From an uncultured bacterium (GTDB lineage Bacteria; Omnitrophota; Gorgyraeia; Ghiorseimicrobiales; Ghiorseimicrobiaceae), in assembly GCA_913009335.1 (NCBI GenBank), contig CAJVXN010000024.1, positions 1 to 32,671 of the forward strand: DNA of 32,671 nucleotides, written 5' to 3'. The notes below the pieces were generated by a model. The model was not told the DNA's origin, did no database searches, and saw nothing but the letters and a program-made list of their open reading frames with translations. Within the stretch, counting starts at the first letter, position 1, and every line of letters begins with the position of its first letter. The position numbers and the translations under genes were made by a program. This document shows, in pieces, positions 1 to 6,126 of the stretch.

Positions 1-191
1 TTTAGTTCACCTCTCTGTTTTAGAATACATCCGGCAATGCTCTGTTGTTCACATTTTGAAATACGCCCGCCTGCCGCAGTAGAACAGATGCACCCGGCTT
101 TACCTCTTCCTGATTCGCAGGCAATACTTGCGACTGGCAACCCAAGCACTAAAAACAAACTCACGATAATTATTATTCGTTTCTTCCGCAT
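1..191 (-). CDS. Small Cys-rich secreted protein, partial at left edge
   Basis: An open frame starts at ATG 191 and is still open at base 1, so the C-terminus is missing (63 residues visible). A strong ribosome site (AAAGGGGTGA) precedes the ATG. The product starts MRKKR, followed by a hydrophobic stretch and VASIAC, which reads as a signal peptide ending near residue 24. The mature part is rich in Gly and Cys (CICSTAAGG, SKCEQQ, AGCIL), suggesting disulfides or metal binding. It appears to be the last visible gene of the sigma/anti-sigma/metal-sensor operon, so a periplasmic role in the same metal response is plausible. I do not recognise the family. Confidence 0.6.
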   Translation of the reverse strand, partial: MRKKRIIIIVSLFLVLGLPVASIACESGRGKAGCICSTAAGGRISKCEQQSIAGCILKQRGEL

Positions 192-206
192 TTTAATCAC
201 CCCTTT

Positions 207-281
207 CTATTGTTTAACATTGCTTCCTTCGTAAGAATCTCTTAAGCAGCAAACTCTCACTATGGATCTTTTATTTCTCAT
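207..281 (-). CDS. Possible 24-residue ORF upstream of the Cys-rich gene
   Basis: ATG 281 follows a strong AAAGGAGG ribosome site at about 8 bases, and the frame runs 24 codons to TAG, 15 bases before the next gene. The peptide is basic and has a Cys pair (RVCCLRDS). A second ATG at 285 in another frame stops after four codons. It could be a leader peptide or a translated spacer. There is no homology argument, so confidence is low. Confidence 0.25.
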   Translation of the reverse strand: MRNKRSIVRVCCLRDSYEGSNVKQ

Positions 282-316
282 TCATCGCCTCCTTTCAACG
301 AAAAGTTAAAGCAGCA

Positions 317-835
317 TCACTTTTCTTTACATACGCAGCCTTCTCCTGCCACCGCGGAAAGACCTCCGTCCTTATGATGGCCGACTTCCCGATAGAACCG
401 TTCTTCTATCAGAGAACCAAATTTTTCCTGCTGCTCTGGGCTGAAAAGGGCTTTTTGCTTTAACAAGTAATCAATTGTGAGCCTTTGTAAATCAGCCTGT
501 AGAGATGCTATTTCATTTAATTTAAGATTAATCTTTTCCCGATCCGGCTTAGGCTCTATGAGTAAATTAATTAACTGGATTCTTTTTTCATAAAGCGGGG
601 TATTTATCTTTTTCATATTATTCGCGAGAGATTCTTTAAAAGACTCCATTTGTTCTGTTTGCGGCTGAGAAAGATTAAGCTTTCTGGAAAGGAAACTTTC
701 TTGATGTTGTTTTATAATTCGACTATGTCCTTCTCCTCTACAGCCTCCCCATCGATGATAGGCTATAGTTGATAAAACCGCTATATTGACGGTGACTGAG
801 AAGATAAGCCCTAATATCAATAGTTTATTTTTCAT
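317..835 (-). CDS. CnrX/ZraP-like periplasmic heavy-metal sensor
   Basis: A 172-residue protein with an N-terminal membrane anchor (about residues 5-26) and a helical periplasmic domain. The LNLSQPQTEQM and FSPEQQEKF segments match the LTxxQ-type repeats of the Spy/CpxP/ZraP/CnrX superfamily. It has Cys and His near the anchor (WGGCRGEGH) and a Cys-rich tail (GEGCVCKEK), both possible metal ligands. It lies 20 bases after the anti-sigma gene, which is the arrangement of CnrYXH-type systems where the sensor controls release of the sigma factor by the anti-sigma factor. The metal cannot be read from the sequence; nickel, cobalt, zinc and copper all fit the surroundings. Confidence 0.75.
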   Translation of the reverse strand: MKNKLLILGLIFSVTVNIAVLSTIAYHRWGGCRGEGHSRIIKQHQESFLSRKLNLSQPQTEQMESFKESLANNMKKINTPLYEKRIQLINLLIEPKPDREKINLKLNEIASLQADLQRLTIDYLLKQKALFSPEQQEKFGSLIEERFYREVGHHKDGGLSAVAGEGCVCKEK

Positions 836-855
836 CTCTTACCCCCGAAGCTTCT

Positions 856-1329
856 TCATTTTTGAAATGCTAATTTAATATAAACTCCCCCCACCGAATC
901 TGAAGGTAAATCATCAAGGCTTGCTAAATAGAAGAAATTATCAGCGCCTGCCTCGGCTACTTTAGAACTATCACCTTGCGCATTCAAATAGAGCGCATTA
1001 CCCAGATAGATACCTAACAACAACCCTACCACCAAAATAAAAGAGGCTGCTGCCGGCACCGGCATCTGAACTACTCTTCTAAAAAAGCCATAAGAAAATA
1101 CTCTTTCTTCCTGCGGAATAATTTTCTTGGATAGATTATCCCAGAAGTCTAAAGGAGGCTCTATCGTTCCTAATTCTTTGATAAATCCCAAAGCAGCAGA
1201 AAGGGCCTCGGCTTCTTTTGCGCAAAAGACACATTGAGAAATATGCCCTTTGATTTCAAGCGCTTCTTTCTGACTAAGTTCATTATCCAGGAATATCGAC
1301 AATCTCCTTCTTGCTTCTTTGCACTTCAT
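856..1329 (-). CDS. Zinc-finger anti-sigma factor, single-pass membrane protein
   Basis: A 157-residue protein that begins MKCKEARRRLSIFLDNELS and has H29-x3-C33-x2-C36, the ZAS-type anti-sigma zinc finger (Cys3 may be the fourth ligand). A transmembrane segment spans about residues 92-112 (AAASFILVVGLLLG), followed by a short extracytoplasmic tail. Family knowledge says the N-terminal domain sequesters the ECF sigma factor at the membrane. The gene directly follows the sigma gene and precedes the CnrX-like sensor, which is probably its signal input. The intergenic space carries a second copy of the element found upstream of the sigma gene, so it may have its own promoter. Confidence 0.85.
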   Translation of the reverse strand: MKCKEARRRLSIFLDNELSQKEALEIKGHISQCVFCAKEAEALSAALGFIKELGTIEPPLDFWDNLSKKIIPQEERVFSYGFFRRVVQMPVPAAASFILVVGLLLGIYLGNALYLNAQGDSSKVAEAGADNFFYLASLDDLPSDSVGGVYIKLAFQK

Positions 1330-1358
1330 CTTTAATCACCCTCCCCCTCTACTTATTA

Positions 1359-1386
1359 AACACCAAATACAGCCGAAACTTGCGGT
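1359..1386 (-). promoter_or_regulatory. ECF-type promoter element upstream of the anti-sigma gene
   Basis: On the minus strand this reads ACCGCAA, 15 bases, GGTGTT. The same two blocks with the same spacing occur upstream of the sigma gene (1984-2011). It begins at the stop codon of the sigma gene and lies about 30 bases before the anti-sigma start. The spacing fits -35/-10 boxes of an ECF sigma factor, so autoregulation is inferred. Confidence 0.55.
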
Positions 1387-1961
1387 CAATTTAAATAGTC
1401 CTTTAATTTTTCTTTTAGTGCCTGTTTAGCCCTGAATAGAAGCGATTCAATAGCAGAAACAGAACAACCCATAATTTTAGATATTTCCCCATAAGATAAG
1501 CCTTCAAATCTCTGTAGTATGACTGCCATTTTCTGCTTTTCGGGTAGAGAGTCAATGGCTTCTCGAATAACAGAATCCTTCTCTTGTCTCTCAAGAATAA
1601 CATCAGGTTGCGTATCGGAAGGTAGAGATATCTGCCTGGGGAGCTCTTCGCCCTCTATAAAAACAGGGCTATCTAAAGACACGGAAGGTTTGCGTTTTTT
1701 CTGGCGATGATAATTAAGGCAGATATTAGTTATGATTCTATATAGCCACGTGGTAAACTTGGCTTGGGGTCTATAACGCTTGGCAAATTTAAAGACCCGA
1801 ATAAATACCTCTTGAGATAAATCTTCCGCCTCAGCTTGATTGCCGATATATCGAAAGATAGTATTTAGCACCAACCTCTGATGTTTCGCAACAAGCTCCT
1901 CAAAGGCAGATAAATCTCCTTGCGCAGTCCTTTCCATTAGACTGTGATCATTATCTGGCAT
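1386..1961 (-). CDS. ECF-family RNA polymerase sigma factor
   Basis: A 191-residue protein. Region 2 covers about residues 20-90 (AEDLSQEVFIRVFKFAKR, then FTTWLYRIITNICLNYHR) and region 4 about residues 130-185 (LPEKQKMAVILQRFEGLSY, then EISKIMGCSVSAIESLLFRA). Region 3 is absent, as in ECF sigma factors. The linker is somewhat long (about 40 residues). It heads an operon with a zinc-finger anti-sigma factor and a CnrX-like periplasmic sensor, so it probably activates a metal-resistance or envelope-stress regulon. Its promoter region holds the bipartite ACCGCAA-N15-GGTGTT element, which suggests positive autoregulation. Confidence 0.9.
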   Translation of the reverse strand: MPDNDHSLMERTAQGDLSAFEELVAKHQRLVLNTIFRYIGNQAEAEDLSQEVFIRVFKFAKRYRPQAKFTTWLYRIITNICLNYHRQKKRKPSVSLDSPVFIEGEELPRQISLPSDTQPDVILERQEKDSVIREAIDSLPEKQKMAVILQRFEGLSYGEISKIMGCSVSAIESLLFRAKQALKEKLKDYLN

Positions 1962-1983
1962 GCCATTTTCTCCCTATTTATAT

Positions 1984-2012
1984 AACACCGTAAATCGAGA
2001 AAAATTGCGGTG
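1984..2012 (-). promoter_or_regulatory. ECF-type promoter element upstream of the sigma gene
   Basis: The minus strand reads CACCGCAA, 15 bases, GGTGTT. It also contains the inverted repeat CACCG...CGGTG. It shares both blocks and the exact 15-base spacing with 1359-1386, and it lies about 23 bases upstream of the sigma start. It is the best candidate for a promoter read by this sigma factor. Confidence 0.55.
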
Positions 2013-2136
2013 ATTTCTACATAATATAACTAATTCTTTCTTCTGCTGCCTTTAAAGTGTTTCTTAATCTTTAACGATATAGTGGGAAAAGTTTATAAGG
2101 TGTTTTTTTGCTCGTCTTTAAGAATAAGAGATAAGA

Positions 2137-3312
2137 TTATTTTTTTATAAATAGGCTTAATAAAACTGCCGAAATTAATGCCAGAGAGGCTCCAAAGCCA
2201 AAGGCAACAGCGGGACTAAACTGCTGCCATAAAATCCCCATAATCAAACTTGCTGGAAACATACATAATCCCACAACCATATGATACATTCCATAGGCAG
2301 TTGCTAAAACAGACTTATCCTCTATCAAATCCGCCACATATGCCCGCAATACCCCTTCGCTTAAGCCATAATAGACCCCATAAAGTGCCATAAATAACCA
2401 GACCGAAGCTTGAGAACTGGAAAATGCAAAACCAAAATAAACAATCCCGTAAACCATAAATCCTAAAAGTGTGGTTTTTCTTCTACCGATTCTGTCTGAG
2501 AGATGGCCTAAAGGTACTGAGGAAACAGAACTAACGAAGTTATACATAAAATAAAGAATTGGTATAAAAACTACATTCACGCCTAAATCTCTTGCTCTTA
2601 AGATTAAAAAAACATCGCTGGAATTACCAAGAGTAAATATTGCCAGTATCCCGACAAAAAATTTAAAATCTCTGCTAAAATGCTTGAAAGAAAAGGATTT
2701 TATCTGCTTAGAGGGATCCGAAGTATGCACTCGTTCTTTTAGAAAAAAAACTATAATAAATACAGCTATAAGCGCCGGGAAAAAAGCAAGTAGAAATAGC
2801 AAACGCAGATTATTATTTAATAAAGGCAATAGGCAGAAAGCAACTAACGGTCCCAAGAAAGCGCCCATTCTATCCATAGCGCGCTGGATACCAAACGCCT
2901 TGCCTCTCTGTTCGGGGAGAGCTGAATCTGCAACAAGAGCATCACGAGGAGATGTACGTATCCCCTTGCCTGCTCTATCAATGAAGCGGATTATTAATAC
3001 ATGCCATCCAGCTGTCGCCAGATATAGAAAAGGTTTGCCTATAGTTGATAAGCTATAGCCTAAAAAGACAATAGGTTTACGTTTTTTTAATTTATCGGAA
3101 TACCAACCAGAAAATACTTTTAATATACTCGCGGTAGCCTCAGCTATTCCTTCAAGCAAGCCAATAAATACTATGCCCACACCCAAAACACTGGATAAAA
3201 ATATGGGAAGCAAGGGATAAATCATCTGGCTGGAAATATCAGTAAATAAACTGACTAACCCAAGAATGAATACATTTTTGTCTAATTTCTTATCTTGTAG
3301 TTTATTCTGCAC
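2137..3312 (-). CDS. Major facilitator superfamily transporter
   Basis: A 391-residue, very hydrophobic protein with about 12 predicted membrane helices. Family marks are the loop-2 segment FSGWYSDKLKKRKP (MFS motif A, GxxxDrxGrR-like), its repeat GHLSDRIGRRK near residue 265, and RAGKGIRTSPRDAL after helix 4. The start is GTG at 3312, preceded by AGGAC. No His-rich tail like that of NreB nickel exporters is present, so the substrate is unknown. It lies downstream of the 218-residue membrane protein and a possible 29-codon ORF whose stop touches this start, so the three may be co-transcribed. An efflux role would fit the setting but is not shown. Confidence 0.8.
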   Translation of the reverse strand: MQNKLQDKKLDKNVFILGLVSLFTDISSQMIYPLLPIFLSSVLGVGIVFIGLLEGIAEATASILKVFSGWYSDKLKKRKPIVFLGYSLSTIGKPFLYLATAGWHVLIIRFIDRAGKGIRTSPRDALVADSALPEQRGKAFGIQRAMDRMGAFLGPLVAFCLLPLLNNNLRLLFLLAFFPALIAVFIIVFFLKERVHTSDPSKQIKSFSFKHFSRDFKFFVGILAIFTLGNSSDVFLILRARDLGVNVVFIPILYFMYNFVSSVSSVPLGHLSDRIGRRKTTLLGFMVYGIVYFGFAFSSSQASVWLFMALYGVYYGLSEGVLRAYVADLIEDKSVLATAYGMYHMVVGLCMFPASLIMGILWQQFSPAVAFGFGASLALISAVLLSLFIKK

Positions 3313-3402
3313 TTAGTGTCCTATAAACATTTTTAAAAGCACTTTATCTTTTTTTATAACTTCGTGTATTAATTCGCAGATTTTATCTATACATTCTGCC
3401 AA
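3313..3402 (-). CDS. Possible 29-residue ORF abutting the MFS gene
   Basis: A TTG start at 3402 lies six bases after AAGGAAGG, and the frame runs 29 codons to TAA at 3313, immediately next to the GTG start of the MFS gene. The peptide is a plausible amphipathic helix with two Cys and one His (ECIDKICELIHEV). The tight spacing suggests translational coupling. It is short enough to be chance. Confidence 0.3.
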   Translation of the reverse strand: MAECIDKICELIHEVIKKDKVLLKMFIGH

Positions 3403-3422
3403 GGCAATCCTTCCTTTTTAAG

Positions 3423-4079
3423 TCAACAATATGTTTTAGGGTTTGAAGTCTTTGGTTCCCGTATAAACAAAAGCGGAAACACAATATCACTTAAACAACA
3501 AGGTACCCAGACCGCAATAAAAAGAAAAAGAAAAATCGCAACATATACAAACCAATGCAATGACATGCCTCCGATAGCCATAATAATATGAAACAGTGAT
3601 GCCCATGTGCTTAATAAGACATGCCCGGCATAAGGGATTTTTGTCGCCGGCTTAAAAGAAGCAATTGCAACACCTAAAATTGCTAAAGGATTAACCAACC
3701 ACCATTTTTCAATAAAACCAATATGAATCTCTCTATTAGGCATCCTTAATATCACCTCGCCCAAATAGGGAATAACCGAATCACTCATGGTAGCGATACC
3801 TATAGAACCCACGTAACCAATAATAAGCAAAATCCAAAAATTACATTTACCTCTTATACACTTACCGCTTATGTGCTCACATTTATGGAGTTTATACATA
3901 GATGCGGTTACAAGTGCGCTCAAAACAACGTGAATTGGATGAAGTATATAAAATATGTTATAGGAAAGATTGGAAGGCAATTTTTGAAAAAATGCTATGA
4001 TTATGATACCGGTAATTGCTCCAAAAATAGTAAAAGGCGCATGAATTTTTAATTCTTTAGAAGCTTGCTTAAACATCAT
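3423..4079 (-). CDS. Multi-pass membrane protein of unknown function
   Basis: A 218-residue protein with about six hydrophobic helices. Histidine and cysteine sit at or near membrane borders: ILHPIHVVLS, YKLHKCEHISGKC and RGKC after helix 2, LFHIIMAIGGMSLHW late in the protein, and PCCLSD near the end. The HKCEH-x5-C-x4-C cluster could bind a metal. The start MMFK follows AAGGATGAG. A 42-codon ORF ends 17 bases upstream and may be coupled. I do not recognise the family. Position between an MFS carrier and the nikR-linked genes makes metal handling a reasonable guess only. Confidence 0.65.
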   Translation of the reverse strand: MMFKQASKELKIHAPFTIFGAITGIIIIAFFQKLPSNLSYNIFYILHPIHVVLSALVTASMYKLHKCEHISGKCIRGKCNFWILLIIGYVGSIGIATMSDSVIPYLGEVILRMPNREIHIGFIEKWWLVNPLAILGVAIASFKPATKIPYAGHVLLSTWASLFHIIMAIGGMSLHWFVYVAIFLFLFIAVWVPCCLSDIVFPLLFIREPKTSNPKTYC

Positions 4080-4096
4080 CTCATCCTTAAAATATT

Positions 4097-4225
4097 TTAC
4101 TCTTTAGCTGTGTTAATTTTCGCCTCTACGCCCATAATCAGATTAATAACCCTGCTGCTTACTATCTCTAAATTTACCTTTACTGACATTACCCCCTTTT
4201 TTTTATCAATAACATCTCCTATCAT
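4097..4225 (-). CDS. Possible 42-residue leader ORF
   Basis: ATG 4225 opens a 42-codon frame ending at TAA 4097, 17 bases before the membrane-protein gene. An internal ATG at codon 13 follows AAAAAGGGGG but the spacing is too close to be good. Upstream on the minus strand, GACTTG and TATAAA lie 18 bases apart, placing transcription start close to the ATG. The C-terminal half (SSRVINLIMGVEAK) looks helical. No family is recognised. Confidence 0.35.
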   Translation of the reverse strand: MIGDVIDKKKGVMSVKVNLEIVSSRVINLIMGVEAKINTAKE

Positions 4226-4255
4226 TAATTTATACCATAATCTATTTTTTGCCAA

Positions 4256-4271
4256 GTCATTTTTTAATGAC
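4256..4271. promoter_or_regulatory. Palindrome GTCATT-N4-AATGAC, candidate operator
   Basis: A perfect 6+6 inverted repeat around four T/A bases sits just upstream of the candidate promoter for the 42-codon ORF and the 218-residue membrane protein. There is no T-run after it, so it is not a terminator. A dimeric regulator site is the likely reading; the regulator is unknown. Confidence 0.35.
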
Positions 4272-4331
4272 TAAAAATTATTAGAAAAAGTTAATTGTGA
4301 TCACCGTTAGCGCAAGCTTGGAGATTGAATA

Positions 4332-4368
4332 AAAAAGGGACAGATTATTAACTAATCTATCCCTTTTT
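4332..4368. terminator. Bidirectional intrinsic terminator
   Basis: A 16-base stem with one mismatch (AAAAAGGGACAGATTA against its complement at 4353-4368) encloses a five-base loop. A-runs and T-runs flank it, so it can work in both directions. It lies 22 bases past the stop of the small membrane protein at 4391 and separates that operon from the leftward genes. Confidence 0.85.
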
Positions 4369-4390
4369 CAACAATTCGTATGTTGATAAA

Positions 4391-4678
4391 TTACCTTGTG
4401 ACGCTTACATAATTAGCTAAGGTTGGATTTACCTTACTGCATACAAGCGTTGCTGCCCAGCAAATAAGGATAACAATCACAATAGCTACTCCCAGTATTA
4501 GATCACTTGCTATGTTTTCAGAGATTAAGAACAATTCACCATTCCAGAGATGATCTATTACTCCAAATAATGCCCCTCCGCCAAACATCAAAGTCAGCCA
4601 CCATACTTTAACGTTTTTTGTCTTACTCCAGAAAAGCGAACTAATCACTACTCCTGCTACCGATGCGACATAACACAT
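4391..4678 (-). CDS. Small three-helix membrane protein
   Basis: A 95-residue protein with hydrophobic segments at about residues 1-17, 26-42 and 57-80. A charged loop (FWSKTKNVKVWW) joins the first two; one His (DHLWNG) lies between the second and third. The start follows an excellent AAGGAGGGAGG site. It is 25 bases downstream of the outer-membrane barrel gene and ends at a strong terminator, so the two form the end of a unit beginning next to nikR copy 1. The family is not recognised. Involvement in nickel or other metal traffic is inferred only from this position. Confidence 0.65.
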   Translation of the reverse strand: MCYVASVAGVVISSLFWSKTKNVKVWWLTLMFGGGALFGVIDHLWNGELFLISENIASDLILGVAIVIVILICWAATLVCSKVNPTLANYVSVTR

Positions 4679-4703
4679 TTTTGCCTCCCTCCTTTCTGCT
4701 TGT

Positions 4704-5414
4704 TTAAAATCCGAATGTTAAACCTGTAGTGATTGTATGATCCAGGCTTGCCTCGGATATCTCAAAACCAATCCCAAAGTCATAAGAAACTATCTCACTA
4801 AGCGCATAATTTAACCCTACCAGTCCACTAAGTGGATTATCATCAAAATCTCCATCAAAAACCGTCTCTCCGCTAATCTCTCCGACCAGGCTTAATTTTT
4901 CTTTTACGGGATACTCTAAAGCTACGCTGTATGAAAAAATATCGTTGAGGTTTTCACTTTTAGGATCACCTACAAATGTATAGCCGAAATTTAAATGGGT
5001 AATGAATTTGTTTATTTTTTTTGTAATTACCCCATTTAGGCTATAGTCCACTTCGCCAGAACCTAAACCTTTATCATCATCTCCCGATTCTGTTTTAACG
5101 CTAAAGCTTAAAGCTAATGCTGGAAAATTAGGCGCTTCATCTAAGAAATGATATTTTGTCGTAATAACCATATCTCCCACACCGTCAACATTACTCGCTT
5201 GGCTAAAATCAATAAATTTATATGGAGTCTCAATACCAAAATCCAAATTTTTAATAAACCTGTATTTTACAACAAGGCTTAGATTATTTTCCTTATCGGC
5301 CTGATTTACATATTCAAAACCGCTCTCAATCTCTATATGCCCCGTATCTACTACACCGGCATCATCCGTAGATAACGGTCTTGCTGCATAAACGTCTATC
5401 GGAAAAAATACCAT
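4704..5414 (-). CDS. Outer-membrane beta-barrel protein, MetA-phenol-degradation-type
   Basis: From ATG 5414 the frame gives 236 residues. The mature start ARPLSTDDAGVVDTGH followed by alternating strands (IEIESGFEYV, FGIETPYKFI) resembles the transporter family of the putative MetA-pathway of phenol degradation (PF13557), and the protein ends in Phe (TTGLTFGF) as barrels do. The ATG has no ribosome site and cuts a signal peptide in half. The same frame is open upstream to a stop at 5469-5471 and reads LIRKILNSITVLVIIS, a good signal-peptide N-terminus without any ATG, GTG or TTG. The true start may be ATT 5450 or ATA 5459, or the start codon has mutated. The gene follows nikR copy 1 and a candidate NikR half-site. 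Confidence 0.7.
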   Translation of the reverse strand: MVFFPIDVYAARPLSTDDAGVVDTGHIEIESGFEYVNQADKENNLSLVVKYRFIKNLDFGIETPYKFIDFSQASNVDGVGDMVITTKYHFLDEAPNFPALALSFSVKTESGDDDKGLGSGEVDYSLNGVITKKINKFITHLNFGYTFVGDPKSENLNDIFSYSVALEYPVKEKLSLVGEISGETVFDGDFDDNPLSGLVGLNYALSEIVSYDFGIGFEISEASLDHTITTGLTFGF

Positions 5415-5494
5415 CGATATAATTACCAGAACCGTGATTGAATTTAAAATCTTTCTTATTAACTCTCTTTATAAATATTACTATTATTAAAATC

Positions 5495-5522
5495 GTGCTA
5501 CCAATAGGTAAAAAAAGAATGC
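5495..5522 (-). promoter_or_regulatory. Candidate NikR half-site between nikR and the barrel gene
   Basis: GTGCTAC at 5495-5501 matches the half-site found upstream of both nikR copies. The expected second half is poorly kept here. The same half-site stands in the same place after nikR copy 2, where a partner is visible. It would place the barrel gene under NikR control. Confidence 0.35.
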
Positions 5523-5525
5523 TAG

Positions 5526-5942
5526 TTACTTAATCTCCTTACCGGTAGTTGACATGCTCAAAGTTCCGTACTTTACACCTTTAACTGCTTTTAACGTATC
5601 TGCTAATTTCTGCGCCTGCTTAGGGTTTCCCTTTACGACAATTATCTCCAAACAGTTATTATGGTCTAGATGAATATGTTGGGTTGAAACAATCAGATTT
5701 TGGAAATCATGCTGAATATTCGTAAGCTTATTCAACAGCTCTCTTTTATGATGATCATAGATAAGAGTGATTGCGCCAGCAATTTCAGCAGCTTTCTGCC
5801 ATTCTCTTTTAACTAATTCCTTACGGATTAAATCACGAAACGCCTCTGAGCGATTAGGATAATTCTTTGCGCGGATGAGGCGATCAAATTTATCAAGCAA
5901 GTCTTTATCTAATGAGACTCCAAATCTGAATAACTTTGACAT
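5526..5942 (-). CDS. nikR: Nickel-responsive regulator NikR, copy 1
   Basis: A 138-residue protein: ribbon-helix-helix DNA-binding part at residues 1-45 (LFRFGVSLDKDLLDKFD, NRSEAFRDLIR) and an ACT-like C-terminal domain. The four nickel ligands of NikR are present with E. coli spacing: His78, His89, His91 and Cys97 (QHIHLDHNNCLE). It is therefore expected to bind Ni(II) and repress nickel uptake genes. A close paralogue of equal length lies at 21720-22136. The upstream region carries a perfect TTGACA box and a GTGCTAC-N13-GTAATAC site over the -10, so autoregulation is likely. Confidence 0.92.
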   Translation of the reverse strand: MSKLFRFGVSLDKDLLDKFDRLIRAKNYPNRSEAFRDLIRKELVKREWQKAAEIAGAITLIYDHHKRELLNKLTNIQHDFQNLIVSTQHIHLDHNNCLEIIVVKGNPKQAQKLADTLKAVKGVKYGTLSMSTTGKEIK

Positions 5943-5954
5943 ATTGCACCTTTC

Positions 5955-6000
5955 GTATTACGTTTTCATAAATCGTAGCACATAAGAATTACCATGTCAA
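5955..6000 (-). promoter_or_regulatory. nikR copy 1 promoter with overlapping NikR operator
   Basis: On the minus strand TTGACA (5995-6000) and TACGAT (5972-5977) are 17 bases apart. The operator GTGCTAC-N13-GTAATAC (5981 to 5955) covers the -10 box and resembles the GTGTTAC-N13/14-GTAACAC type of NikR site described for several bacteria. The same arrangement is kept at 22150-22195. Confidence 0.75.
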
Positions 6001-6126
6001 GTATTTTCAGAAGGTTTTTACGCGTTGAACAAAGCCAGCTCTGAGCGTAGACAGGCAAGTTTTATCTATAAATTCAATTAGAAGCTCGTCCGCTATTTTA
6101 TCCTTAGCCACCTATATCTTGCATAT

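Noticed and set aside
4065-4274. 69-codon plus-strand frame
   Set aside because: It lacks a ribosome site and opposes a better-supported minus-strand unit with promoter and palindrome.
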